The notes under the pieces: model-generated
What the model saw: only the letters and a program-made list of their open reading frames with translations
Database searches by the model: none
What the model was told of the DNA's origin: nothing
From: Natronospira elongata
GTDB taxonomy: Bacteria; Pseudomonadota; Gammaproteobacteria; Natronospirales; Natronospiraceae
Length of the DNA stretch: 64,000 bases
Direction: 5' to 3'
Assembly (NCBI RefSeq): GCF_034931365.1
Contig: NZ_JAYGII010000016.1
Location: 8,281 to 72,280, forward strand
Shown here: one piece after another, positions 36,428-45,276 of the stretch
Position numbering within the stretch: the first letter of the stretch is position 1
Layout: every line of letters starts with the position of its first letter
Position numbers and translations under genes: made by a program

Positions 36428-38068
36428 ATGGATGTGAATCTTTTCCTCGTGCTCAATTTCATTGGCGGCATCGGGCTGTTTCTGCTCGGCATGCGGCTGA
36501 TGACCGAGGGCCTGAAGGTAGCGGCGGGCGACGCCCTGCGTCATATCCTCGGTTTTGCCACTCGCAGCCGGATTCGCGGTCTGGCGTCCGGCGCTCTGAT
36601 CACCAGCCTGGTGCAGTCCTCAAGCGCGGTGATCTTTGCCACCATTGGATTCGTCAACGCCGGGATCATCGGGCTGAGCCAGGCGGTGGGGGTGATCTAC
36701 GGTGCCAACCTGGGTACTACCGCCACCACATGGCTGGTGAGCGTGGTCGGTTTGGAGTTCAGCCTCAAGGCCTTCGCTCTGCCCTTCATTGGCGTCGGCG
36801 TGTTCCTGCGCATCCTGGCCCGCTATGGCCAGTGGCGGGCAATGGGGGATGCCATTGCCGGCTTCGGCATTTTCTTCCTTGGCCTGGACGTTCTGACGGA
36901 CATGTTCCGGGAGACCGGTCCCATGCTGACTCCGGCGGTGGAGAGCGAGGGTGTGCTCCTGCTGCTATTGCATTTGCTGGCCGGTTTCGTGATGACCGTT
37001 ATCATGCAGTCTTCCAGCGCCGCCCTGGCGGTCATTCTTACCGCGGCCTCCGGCGGCCTGCTGGGACTGCCCGGGGCGGCGGCCATGATGATCGGCGCCA
37101 ACCTGGGCACCACTTCCACCGCCGTGTTCGCATCCCTGGCCGCGACCCCCAATGCCCGTCGCGTGGCCGCCTCCCATGTGATCTTCAACCTGCTGGAAGC
37201 GACCATTCTGTTCCTGGCCTTCGGGTTCCTGCTAGGCTTGGTCCAGTGGCTGGCTGCTGCGGTGGGCATGGGGCACTCCATGGCCGTGTCGCTGGCCTTC
37301 TTCCACAGCATTGGCAAGCTGATCGGTCTGGCCGCCATCTGGCCTCTGACCGGTCTCATGGTCGACGCCCTGGGGCGTTACTTTCGCCCCGTTGCCGGTA
37401 GCCTGGCGCGGCCGCAGTTCCTTGACGAGGCCGTGTTGAGCACACCCAGCCTGGGCCTGCGTGCGGTGGATCGGGAGCTCAACCGCAGCCTGGTGGCCGC
37501 CAGTCACCTTTTTCACGATGCCATTGCCGCCAAGCGGCCGGATCCGGCTCGACTGACCCGCACTCAGGGGGATCTGCGAACCCTGCTGGACAGCATCAAC
37601 GACGCCCTGCAGGGCTTGAGCGCCGACGATATGAAGTCGCGGCAAAAAGAGGCACTGCCTCAGGTGCTGAGGGCCACGCGCTATCTGGAGGAATTGTCCG
37701 AACGCGCCCTGGAACTGGATGAGCTGGCCCGCCGCCTGCCTTCCCGGTGCCCGGTGGAAGACCCGGACACCGCCCCCTTGTTGACCGCCCTGGCTCGGGA
37801 CCTCAAGCCGGAGCGGCTCACTGAAACGGGACTGGACCCTGTCTTTGACGAGCGTTACCAGGTGGTCAAGTCCGAGCTGCTCTCGGCCGGGGCCGCCAAG
37901 CGCATGAGCAGTCGCCAGATGAGTGAGTGGCTGGATTACTTCAGCATTCTCCGGCGGGCAGTGAAAACCGCCGGGCGCGCCCGTCTGCACGCCCGTGCCT
38001 TCAGTCAGGCGCTGGACGACGAGGCCGCGCCTGCCGAAACCACGGCCTCGGCAGGCGAAAACGCCTAG
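36428..38068 (+). CDS. Na/Pi cotransporter family protein with PhoU-like tail
   Basis: 546 aa. The two inverted Na/Pi repeats are marked by the QSSSA motif (TSLVQSSSAVIFA and IMQSSSAALAV), each followed by a GANLGTT motif (YGANLGTTATTW and IGANLGTTSTAV). About eight membrane segments end near residue 320. The rest is a helical PhoU-like domain (DRELNRSLVAASHLFHDAI onwards). Expected to import phosphate with sodium. Its stop codon shares the palindrome CTAG with the stop of the convergent antiporter gene. Confidence 0.9.
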   Translation: MDVNLFLVLNFIGGIGLFLLGMRLMTEGLKVAAGDALRHILGFATRSRIRGLASGALITSLVQSSSAVIFATIGFVNAGIIGLSQAVGVIYGANLGTTATTWLVSVVGLEFSLKAFALPFIGVGVFLRILARYGQWRAMGDAIAGFGIFFLGLDVLTDMFRETGPMLTPAVESEGVLLLLLHLLAGFVMTVIMQSSSAALAVILTAASGGLLGLPGAAAMMIGANLGTTSTAVFASLAATPNARRVAASHVIFNLLEATILFLAFGFLLGLVQWLAAAVGMGHSMAVSLAFFHSIGKLIGLAAIWPLTGLMVDALGRYFRPVAGSLARPQFLDEAVLSTPSLGLRAVDRELNRSLVAASHLFHDAIAAKRPDPARLTRTQGDLRTLLDSINDALQGLSADDMKSRQKEALPQVLRATRYLEELSERALELDELARRLPSRCPVEDPDTAPLLTALARDLKPERLTETGLDPVFDERYQVVKSELLSAGAAKRMSSRQMSEWLDYFSILRRAVKTAGRARLHARAFSQALDDEAAPAETTASAGENA

Positions 38069-39705
38069 CCGCCTTTCGATCGCAGGCCTTCGGCAACCCG
38101 TTCCGCTGTCCTGCTGGCCGCATCCCGGAAGGGCAGCAGCAATTCATGTTCCGGAAGATCAGCCAGCGCCCGGATATCCGCCGGGTGATGGGCGGTGAGC
38201 ATGATCCGGCCCTGGAAGCCGCCATGGCGAAGGCTGTCGAGCAGCGCCCGGTTGGCGACCGGATCCGGAATGGTACTGATGACCATCCGGGCATGGCTCA
38301 GCGGCAGGCGTTCGGCCAGTTCCGGGTCTTCGGCATCGCCGTAGCAGGCCCGAACTTCCTCTGCGAGCAGTCCGTCTACTGCCGACGGGTCGAAATCCAC
38401 GCCCAGTACCTGGATGTCCCGGTCGCTCAGTTTCATGGCCAGGTCATAACCAAAACGGCCGAGGCCGCAAACGATCACATCGACCGCCGCCTCCTTCTGG
38501 CTATCCTGGTCCTGCTGCGGCATCCGCTCACGCTCGAAAATCCGCAGCCACGGGGCAATGCGGTCGTATATGGGATGAGAGTAAATGATCAGATAGGTGG
38601 ACAGACCGATGGTGATCAGGCCGACCAGGGTCACCAGGCCCACGGTTTCGGCAGTAATGTGGCCGAGACTGTAGCCCAGGGCGGCCAGGATCAGGGAGAA
38701 CTCGCTGATCTGGGCCACCGTCAGGCCGGCCAGGAAGCCGGTTCGGCTGCGATAGCCCATGAAACCCATGATGATCATGACGATGATGGGGTTGCCGATC
38801 AGAACGAAGGCCGACAGGATCAGCGCTGGTCCCACCTGTGCACCCAGCAGGTCCAGCTCGAGCTGCGAGCCCAGATGCAGGAAGAAGAACAGGAGCAGGA
38901 AGTCGCGCACGGTGGTCAGACGGGCACCCAGCGCATCACGGAAGCGGGTGGAGGCCAGGGAGATGCCCGCCAGGAAGGCGCCGACCTCCATGCTGAAACC
39001 CATGGCATCGCCGACCGCGGCCAGGGTGACCGCCCAGGCAATCCCAAACAGGACCAACAATTCCCGATTGCGGGCGATCATCTCCATCAGTCGCGGCAGG
39101 ATATAGCGCATTGCGATGGCGACCCCCAGCAGCATGACGATGCCGGCGCCCAGAACCCTGAGGGCTTCCATCCAGGGGCCTTCGGTGTCGGTGCCGGCGC
39201 CAAAGGCCGACAGCCCGATCATCACCATCACCACCACAATGTCCTGAACGATCAGAAAGCCGATGGCGATCCGGCCGTGTAGGGCGTCGATCTCGCGTTT
39301 ATCGGACAGCAGCTTGACGATGATGATGGTGCTGGAGAAGGTCAGCGCCACGGCAACGTACAGCGCGGTAACCGGTGACATGCCAAGGGCGATGGCGATG
39401 AAATAGCCCACCACCGATGTGAAGATGACCTGGCCCATGCCGGTGGCCAGAGCGACCGGACCCATGGTGCGAATCAGGGACAAGTCCAGCTTCAGGCCCA
39501 CCACGAACAGCAACAGGGCGATGCCGAGTTCGGCCAGCAGTTCGATATCACCGGGATGAGGCACCAGGCCGGTTACCGCCGGCCCGGCGATGATGCCCGC
39601 GGCGATAAAGGCTACGATGAGGGGCTGGCGCAAGAGCATGGCCAGGCCCCCGATCCCGACGGCGAGAGCGAGCAGAATGGCGATATCGAAGAATTCGGTT
39701 TCCAT
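38065..39705 (-). CDS. Kef-type cation:proton antiporter with TrkA-N domain
   Basis: 546 aa. About 12 membrane segments of the CPA2 family (residues 1-385) with GIALLLFVVGLKLDLSL and the DIVVVMVMIGLSAFG helix. A soluble RCK/TrkA-N domain follows (DVIVCGLGRFGYDLAMKL near 415, GDAEDPE later). E. coli YbaL and KefB/C are the nearest well-known relatives; K+/H+ exchange is expected. There is no KefF/KefG partner nearby. Overlaps the convergent Na/Pi gene by 4 bp. Confidence 0.9.
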   Translation of the reverse strand: METEFFDIAILLALAVGIGGLAMLLRQPLIVAFIAAGIIAGPAVTGLVPHPGDIELLAELGIALLLFVVGLKLDLSLIRTMGPVALATGMGQVIFTSVVGYFIAIALGMSPVTALYVAVALTFSSTIIIVKLLSDKREIDALHGRIAIGFLIVQDIVVVMVMIGLSAFGAGTDTEGPWMEALRVLGAGIVMLLGVAIAMRYILPRLMEMIARNRELLVLFGIAWAVTLAAVGDAMGFSMEVGAFLAGISLASTRFRDALGARLTTVRDFLLLFFFLHLGSQLELDLLGAQVGPALILSAFVLIGNPIIVMIIMGFMGYRSRTGFLAGLTVAQISEFSLILAALGYSLGHITAETVGLVTLVGLITIGLSTYLIIYSHPIYDRIAPWLRIFERERMPQQDQDSQKEAAVDVIVCGLGRFGYDLAMKLSDRDIQVLGVDFDPSAVDGLLAEEVRACYGDAEDPELAERLPLSHARMVISTIPDPVANRALLDSLRHGGFQGRIMLTAHHPADIRALADLPEHELLLPFRDAASRTAERVAEGLRSKGG

Positions 39706-39794
39706 CAGACACCCGGTTTTCGGTTATTGTGTTGCGGCAGCACCAGACGGGATTGAACCATATCGGGGGCCTGTGATGAATCCATTCCTGCTGG

Positions 39795-39914
39795 GGAACC
39801 ACTGATTAATTCATTGCTTGCCCGTAGCGCAGAGGCTACTGTGCTGCGCAATGCGCCTTGAATCAGACGCTCTCAGCGCCAACTGCGGGTGCAAATGAAT
39901 TAGTCAGATGTTCC
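39795..39914. mobile_element. internally deleted 120-bp relative of the 63726-64000 element
   Basis: The left end GGAACCACTGATTAATTCATT and right end (from AATGAATTAGTCAGATGTTCC) match the termini of the 275-bp element with a few substitutions. The interior from TTGCTTGCCCGTAG to the right end corresponds to 63900-64000. About 155 bp are missing, joined at a CATT shared by both breakpoints. It fills the 360-bp gap between the antiporter and amidohydrolase genes; the rest of that gap shows nothing recognisable. Confidence 0.85.
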
Positions 39915-40065
39915 TTGGTTATTGAGAGCTTGAATGGTTTGCCGTAAGGCGGCCCGAAAGGGAATTCACAAAGGGGACGGCGGAAGTCTCGCGCAAGAGG
40001 CTTCCGATACCAGTCCAGCAGCACAATGGCGCGCTGCGGATCATTTCAATAGACGAGGAGGAAGC

Positions 40066-41490
40066 ATGGCCAGAATCCTGTCCAAGATCACATGGCTGGC
40101 GGCCACGGGGGCATTGACCCTCGGTCTGGCAGCCTGTGGCGAGTCCGAGCCCCCGGCGGCACCGGAGGATGATTTTGAGTTTTCGGTGTTGTCCGGCGGT
40201 TTTGAATCCACCTACCGACCGCTGCCATCGGAAACGGTCTTGATCACCAACGCCACCATTCTTACCGGCGCCGGTGAGCGAATCGACGATGGCAGCCTGC
40301 TGATGCGCGATGGCCGTATCGAGGCGGTCGGCAGCGAAATTGAGGCCCCCGAGGATGCCCGGGTGGTGGATGCCGATGGGGGTTGGCTGACCCCAGGGAT
40401 CATCGATAGCCACTCCCATCTTGGGGTCTATCCCTCTCCGGGTGACTGGGCCCATGCCGATGGCAACGAAATCGTTTCCGCCAACACCGCCCATGTCTGG
40501 GCCGAGCACGGCCTCTGGCCCCAGGACCCGGGATTCATCCGCGCCCTGGAAGGCGGGGTGACCACCGCCCTGATCCTGCCCGGTTCGGCCAACATCTTTG
40601 GCGGGCGCGGGGTGACCATCAAGAACGTGCCGGGACGCACTGCCCAGGACATGAAGTTTCCGGGCGCCCCCCATGCGCTGAAGATGGCTTGTGGCGAGAA
40701 CCCCAAGCGGGTCTACGGCCAGGGCAGAAACTCCCAGCCCTATACCCGCATGGGCAACAAGGCTTTCGTGCGCAGCGCCTTCATCGACGCCCAGGATTAT
40801 CTGGACCGCTGGGAAGACTACAAGCGCAAGAAGGCCAATGGCGAGGATGTGGACGCGCCCAAGCGTGACCTGGCGATGGAGACCATTGCCGGTGTCCTCA
40901 ACGACGAAATCCTGCTGCATAACCATTGTTATCGTGCCGATGAGATGACCCATCGGATGGATATCGCCGAGGAATTCGGTTTTCATATCACTGCCTTTCA
41001 TCATGCGGTGGAGTCCTACAAGATCGCTGACCGGCTTGCCGAGGCCGACGTCTGTTCGGCCATGTGGTCCGACTGGTGGGGCTTCAAGCTGGAGGCCTGG
41101 GATGGCATCCGGGAGAACATCCCCCTGGTGGAAGCGGCGGGCGCCTGTGCCGTGCTGCATTCCGACTCCGCCCAGGACATTCAGCGCCTGAATCAGGAAG
41201 CGGCCAAGACCATGGCGGCCGCCAACCGGGCCGGCATGGCGGTCAGCCGTGAACAGGCCATCCGCTGGATCACCCTCAATGCCGCCCGCATTCTCGGCAT
41301 CGACGAGGTCACCGGCTCCCTGGAGCCGGGCAAGAACGCCGATGTGGTGCTCTGGGATGGTGATCCCTTCAGTGTCTACAGCCGCACCCGCTTGGTGTTC
41401 ATCGACGGGGCCCGGATCTATGACCGGGACGATCCCCTGCGCCTTCCGGAACTGGATTTCACCCTCGGCATGTTTGAAGGAGATCAGTGA
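40066..41490 (+). CDS. amidohydrolase, lipoprotein (catalytic-looking partner)
   Basis: 474 aa from ATG 40066 behind AGGAGG. Lipobox GLAAC near residue 24. Amidohydrolase superfamily (imidazolonepropionase-like): TPGIIDSHSHLG supplies the HxH pair, LLHNHC and FHITAFHH carry later metal histidines, and LHSDSAQD carries the catalytic aspartate. Ends with GSLEPGKNADVVLWDGDPF, typical of the family's closing beta domain. Substrate not known; a dipeptidase or cyclic-amide role is possible given the peptidases elsewhere in the window. Stop and next start overlap (TGATG). Confidence 0.88.
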   Translation: MARILSKITWLAATGALTLGLAACGESEPPAAPEDDFEFSVLSGGFESTYRPLPSETVLITNATILTGAGERIDDGSLLMRDGRIEAVGSEIEAPEDARVVDADGGWLTPGIIDSHSHLGVYPSPGDWAHADGNEIVSANTAHVWAEHGLWPQDPGFIRALEGGVTTALILPGSANIFGGRGVTIKNVPGRTAQDMKFPGAPHALKMACGENPKRVYGQGRNSQPYTRMGNKAFVRSAFIDAQDYLDRWEDYKRKKANGEDVDAPKRDLAMETIAGVLNDEILLHNHCYRADEMTHRMDIAEEFGFHITAFHHAVESYKIADRLAEADVCSAMWSDWWGFKLEAWDGIRENIPLVEAAGACAVLHSDSAQDIQRLNQEAAKTMAAANRAGMAVSREQAIRWITLNAARILGIDEVTGSLEPGKNADVVLWDGDPFSVYSRTRLVFIDGARIYDRDDPLRLPELDFTLGMFEGDQ

Positions 41491-42776
41491 TGCTCAGATC
41501 CATTGCCCTAGTTTTGCTGACGGCATGGGGGCTGGCTGCTGGCCCCGTCATGGCCGAGCGTCTCGCCATCACCAATGCCACCGTCCACACCCTGGGTGAG
41601 GATGGGGTCATCGAAGAGGCCACCATCCTGGTCCGTGATGGTCGTATCGAGGCGGTTGGAAGCGACCTGAGTGCACCGTCGGGTGTGACCCGAATCGATG
41701 CCGAGGGTCGGATCGTCACACCCGGCATTATCGATGCCCATGGCCAGATCGGCATTGTCGAAGTCGGTGCGGTCAGTGGCAGTAATGACAGCTCGGTGTC
41801 GGGTCGTCATTTCACCGCCGCTTTTGATGTCACCGATGCCATTAACCCGGCATCCATGCTGATTCCCGTGAATCGGGTGGAAGGGATCACCCGTGCCGTG
41901 GTGGCACCCGGTCATGGCAGCGGCGGCACCCTGATCGCCGGGCGTGGCGCGATCATTGACCTGGGAGGTGAGGGTGATTATGTCACCCGCAGCCCGGCGG
42001 CCATGTATGCCAGTCTCGGCGAGACCGGTGCCCAGCTGTCGGGCGGTTCCCGTGGCGCGGCCATGCTGCATCTACGGGAAGCCCTGCAGGATGCCCGTGA
42101 CTTCGCCGACAACCGGAGTGCCTTCGAGCGGCGGGAACGGCGCGACTACGCCCTGGGGCGGCTGGACCTGGAGGCCCTGCAGCCGGTGATTGAGGGTGAC
42201 ATGCCCTTCATCGTCCAGGTTCATCGGGCCAGTGATATTCGCGCCGCCCTGCGTCTGGCCACGGATTTTGATCTCCGCCTGGTGATCAGCGGCGGTGCTG
42301 AGGCCTGGAAAGTGGCCGATGAGTTGGCGGCACTCAATGTGCCCGTGCTGATTGATCCGCTGCAGAACCTCCCCGGTCGTTTCGAATCTCTCGGGGCCAC
42401 GCTGGAGAATGCAGCACGCCTGCACGAAGCCGGTGTCGACTTCGCCTTTGCCACCGGTGATAGCCACAATGCCCGCAACATCACCCAGGCGGCCGGCAAT
42501 GCTGTGGCCCACGGCCTGCCCCATGAGGTCGCCTTGGCTGCGGTCATGTCGCAGCCGGCACGGATCTGGGGGATCGACGACCGGGTCGGGCGGATTGAGG
42601 CCGGCCTGGATGCCGACTTGGTGGTCTGGGATGGGGATCCGCTGGAAGTCACCAGCTATCCGGACCATGTGATCATCAAGGGTCGGGAGATGTCCATGGA
42701 AACCCGGCATACCCGCCTGCGGGATCGTTATATGAATCTGGAAGACGATGAATTGCCCCGCGCCTATCGTCGCTAG
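41490..42776 (+). CDS. amidohydrolase paralogue lacking metal ligands, exported
   Basis: 428 aa with a cleavable signal peptide (residues 1-22, ending VMA-E). Same fold and closing GRIEAGLDADLVVWDGDPL as the upstream gene. The HxH motif, however, is HGQ (GIIDAHGQIG), and the strand-6 histidine is replaced (VISGGAEAW). The aspartate near GDSHNARN remains. It is therefore probably non-catalytic or altered, perhaps a partner subunit for the upstream enzyme. I start at ATG 41490 (AGGAG seven bases upstream); a GTG three bases earlier is possible. Confidence 0.85.
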   Translation: MLRSIALVLLTAWGLAAGPVMAERLAITNATVHTLGEDGVIEEATILVRDGRIEAVGSDLSAPSGVTRIDAEGRIVTPGIIDAHGQIGIVEVGAVSGSNDSSVSGRHFTAAFDVTDAINPASMLIPVNRVEGITRAVVAPGHGSGGTLIAGRGAIIDLGGEGDYVTRSPAAMYASLGETGAQLSGGSRGAAMLHLREALQDARDFADNRSAFERRERRDYALGRLDLEALQPVIEGDMPFIVQVHRASDIRAALRLATDFDLRLVISGGAEAWKVADELAALNVPVLIDPLQNLPGRFESLGATLENAARLHEAGVDFAFATGDSHNARNITQAAGNAVAHGLPHEVALAAVMSQPARIWGIDDRVGRIEAGLDADLVVWDGDPLEVTSYPDHVIIKGREMSMETRHTRLRDRYMNLEDDELPRAYRR

Positions 42777-42807
42777 GCACGGGGCCTTGAGAAATCAGGA
42801 CCGAGAC

Positions 42808-42839
42808 AGGCCCTTCCCGCAGGGGAAGGGCCTTTTTTT
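42808..42839 (+). terminator. terminator after amidohydrolase pair
   Basis: AGGCCCTTCCC / GGGAAGGGCCT-type hairpin followed by seven T, about 30 bp after the stop. Confidence 0.95.
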
Positions 42840-42877
42840 GTCCGACAGGCCCTCCCCGGCTTTGATATGATTTCGGT

Positions 42878-44089
42878 ATGAATCGTCTACTCAAAATCCT
42901 CATTCTCGTGCTTGCCTCCTTCATGGTGGCCGGCTCCAATGGCTGTCCCTTCGATGTGGATGAAATTCTCCGCGGTGGCAGTGACGGTGAGAGCGCCTCA
43001 CTGACCTGGAAGCGGGCCCAGCATGTCATTGGGCAAAGCTCCATGACCGTGGTCGAGTCGGATCGCAGCACCGATGCCAACACTCTGCTTGATCCCGGCG
43101 GGGTCATTGTTTCCGGTGGCCGCCTTTATATTGCCGACAGCGGGGCCAACCGGGTGCTGGGCTGGGGCAGTCCACCGGACCGCAATAACGAAGCAGCGGA
43201 TTTTGTCCTTGGCCAGCCGGGCATGAGTGACGATGGCCGCGGCCGGGATCGGGCCGGCCTGCATGAGCCGGTGGGTCTGATCGCCGGTAGCTGGGGCCTG
43301 GCGGTTGCCGATCTGGCCAATCATCGGGTGCTGCTCTGGAACGAGCGACCGACCAGCGGGCCCCAGGATGCCGACCGGGTATTCGGTCAACCGACTCGGG
43401 ATGAGGTCCTGCTGCCGGGATGCGACGCGGATGCCATGGATTCTCCCTGGGGGGTGGCCGCCCCCGGCAGCCGTCTGCTGGTTTCGGATTATGAGAACAA
43501 CCGCCTGCTGCTGTTCGAGCGCGGTGATGCCAGCGGTGCCGATGCCCGGGGCGTGATCGGTCAGCCGGACCTATCCACTTGCGTCGCCAATCGGGGTCAG
43601 GGTCAAGCCTCGGCGGACAGCCTTTCCGGACCGGCCGGTATCTGGACCGACGGGGATCGACTGGCCGTGGCCGATCGTTTCAACAACCGGGTATTGCTCT
43701 GGGACAGTTTCCCGGAGGAGGGTGAGCCGGCCGATCGTGTCATTGGCCAGGAAGACATGGATAGCAATACCACCAACGCCGGTGGTCTGGAACGCGGTCT
43801 CAATGCTCCCACCGCTGTCTGGTGGGATGGCAGCCGTCTTTTCGTGGCCGACCGGGGCAATCACCGGGTCCTGATCTACGACCGCTGGCCCAGCCGCAAC
43901 CATGTCCAGGCCGATGCGGTGCTCGGTCAGCCTGATCGGCGCTCCAATCAGCGCAACAACACCGGCGACAACAGCCCGGTGAATGCCCGCAGTCTATCCC
44001 GACCGGAAGCGGTTTATTCCGATGGAGAAGAGCTGCTGGTGGTGGATAGTGATAATGACCGCGTACTGTCCTTCGACATCTCCGACTAG
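42878..44089 (+). CDS. NHL-repeat beta-propeller protein, exported
   Basis: 403 aa. An N-terminal signal segment ends near SNGCPFD; the cysteine could be lipidated but the lipobox is not canonical. The mature protein contains about six NHL-type blades, each with a DRxNNRVLLW-like strand and a (V/I)(L/I/F)GQP turn (FVLGQPGMSD, VFGQPTRDE, VIGQPDLST, VIGQEDMDS, VLGQPDRRS). Such propellers bind proteins, ligands or RNA; no enzyme residues are visible. The next gene begins 3 bp after the stop. Confidence 0.85.
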   Translation: MNRLLKILILVLASFMVAGSNGCPFDVDEILRGGSDGESASLTWKRAQHVIGQSSMTVVESDRSTDANTLLDPGGVIVSGGRLYIADSGANRVLGWGSPPDRNNEAADFVLGQPGMSDDGRGRDRAGLHEPVGLIAGSWGLAVADLANHRVLLWNERPTSGPQDADRVFGQPTRDEVLLPGCDADAMDSPWGVAAPGSRLLVSDYENNRLLLFERGDASGADARGVIGQPDLSTCVANRGQGQASADSLSGPAGIWTDGDRLAVADRFNNRVLLWDSFPEEGEPADRVIGQEDMDSNTTNAGGLERGLNAPTAVWWDGSRLFVADRGNHRVLIYDRWPSRNHVQADAVLGQPDRRSNQRNNTGDNSPVNARSLSRPEAVYSDGEELLVVDSDNDRVLSFDISD

Positions 44090-44092
44090 GCC

Positions 44093-45067
44093 ATGCAGAC
44101 CCTGGATGCCAGTGCCGAGCAGGACGGTCGTATTCCGGTAGGCATCAGTTCCTGCCTGCTGGGAGAGGAAGTCCGCTACAACGGTGGCCACAAGCGTCAT
44201 CGTTACGTTGAGCAGGTTCTCGGCCGTTACTTTCGCTATCTGCCTTTCTGCCCGGAGGTAGCCATCGGCATGGGGGTGCCGCGCCCACCGATCCGCCTGG
44301 TGGGGGACCCGGACGCACCGCAGGCCCGCCAGGTGAATGATCCGTCCAGGGATTTCAGCGATGCCCTGAGAGCTTACGGGCGTGAGCAGGCGGCGAACCT
44401 GGACGGGCAGATCAGCGGCTACATCCTCAAGGCCAAGTCGCCGAGCTGCGGCATGGAGCGGGTCAAGGTCTATGACGTCAAGGGCATGCCCACCGGTCAG
44501 GGCCGGGGGCTCTACGCTGAAGCGCTGATGGCACGCCATCCCTGCCTGCCGGTGGAGGAGGAAGGGCGGCTCAACGATCCCAATCTGCGTGACAATTTCA
44601 TCGAGCGGGTTTTCGTTTATGACCGCTGGCGCCGCCTGCAGGCCGAAGGCCTGGATGCCGGCAGCCTGGTCCAGTTCCATACCCAGCATAAATTTCTGAT
44701 TCTGGCCCACGACCAGCAGGCCTATCGCGAGCTTGGACGGCTGGTGGCCGGCGCCGGCAAGGGCGATATCCAGGCGCTGGCCGAACAGTACCTGAGTCAA
44801 TTGATGCAGGCGCTTTCGAAGCATGCCTCAAGACGGGATCACGCCAATGTGCTGATGCACCTGGCAGGCTTTTTCAAAAAGCAACTGGATGGCGGTGACC
44901 GTCAGGAACTGGAGGACAGCATCCAGGCTTATCGCCGGGGTGAGCAACCCCTGCTGGTGCCGCTGACCCTGCTTCGCCATCATTTGCGCCGTCACCCCGA
45001 GGCCTACGTGGCCGGCCAGCACTATCTCGACCCCTTCCCCCGTGAGCTCGGCAGCGGCGAACGCTGA
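44093..45067 (+). CDS. DUF523 and DUF1722 protein (YbgA-like)
   Basis: 324 aa two-domain protein. The N-terminal DUF523 (residues 13-160) has GISSCLLGEEVRYNGGHK, FCPEVAIGMGVPRPPIRL and KAKSPSCGMERVKVYD, with conserved cysteines that may hold a cofactor. The C-terminal DUF1722 (about 190-320) has FHTQHKFLILAHDQQAYRELG and RRGEQPLLVPLTLLRHH. The fusion is common in proteobacteria, often near photolyase genes; none is seen here. DUF523 relatives have been linked to 2-thiouracil desulfidase activity; applying that here is inference. Confidence 0.88.
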   Translation: MQTLDASAEQDGRIPVGISSCLLGEEVRYNGGHKRHRYVEQVLGRYFRYLPFCPEVAIGMGVPRPPIRLVGDPDAPQARQVNDPSRDFSDALRAYGREQAANLDGQISGYILKAKSPSCGMERVKVYDVKGMPTGQGRGLYAEALMARHPCLPVEEEGRLNDPNLRDNFIERVFVYDRWRRLQAEGLDAGSLVQFHTQHKFLILAHDQQAYRELGRLVAGAGKGDIQALAEQYLSQLMQALSKHASRRDHANVLMHLAGFFKKQLDGGDRQELEDSIQAYRRGEQPLLVPLTLLRHHLRRHPEAYVAGQHYLDPFPRELGSGER

Positions 45068-45103
45068 GGGCGCCTCGCCAAGTCCTTGATCTGCCGCCAA
45101 AAT

Positions 45104-45142
45104 CAAACGTTTGTTTGACAACGAGCCCTCCCCAGCTATGTT
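45104..45142 (+). promoter_or_regulatory. promoter with PsrA-like operator upstream of secreted hydrolase
   Basis: CAAAC-GTTT-GTTTG at 45104-45117 fits the (G/C)AAAC-N2-4-GTTT(G/C) consensus of PsrA, the TetR-type fatty-acid sensor of pseudomonads. It overlaps a perfect -35 TTGACA (45115-45120), 16 bp before TATGTT (45137-45142). This predicts repression relieved by long-chain fatty acids. Confidence 0.6.
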
Positions 45143-45219
45143 TTTTATATGCCTCTGCGCAACGGATTGCCGTCCGGCCTGCTTAGCCTGTCGGCAGTCT
45201 GTTGCGTTTCGGCTACACA

Positions 45220-45243
45220 AGGAGCGGCCCGCGGGTCGCTCCT
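45220..45243 (+). terminator. hairpin in the leader of the secreted hydrolase gene
   Basis: AGGAGCG and CGCTCCT enclose the palindrome CCCGCGGG, followed by GTTTT. It lies between the promoter at 45115-45142 and the ATG at 45277, so it could act as an attenuator or protect the mRNA 5' end. Confidence 0.45.
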
Positions 45244-45276
45244 GTTTTCCAGAATCAACGAAACGGGAGGGCCTTT

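Noticed and set aside
37927..39282. 451-codon plus-strand open frame rich in Gln/His/Asp
   Set aside because: Antisense to the Kef-type antiporter; composition is the mirror of hydrophobic codons.
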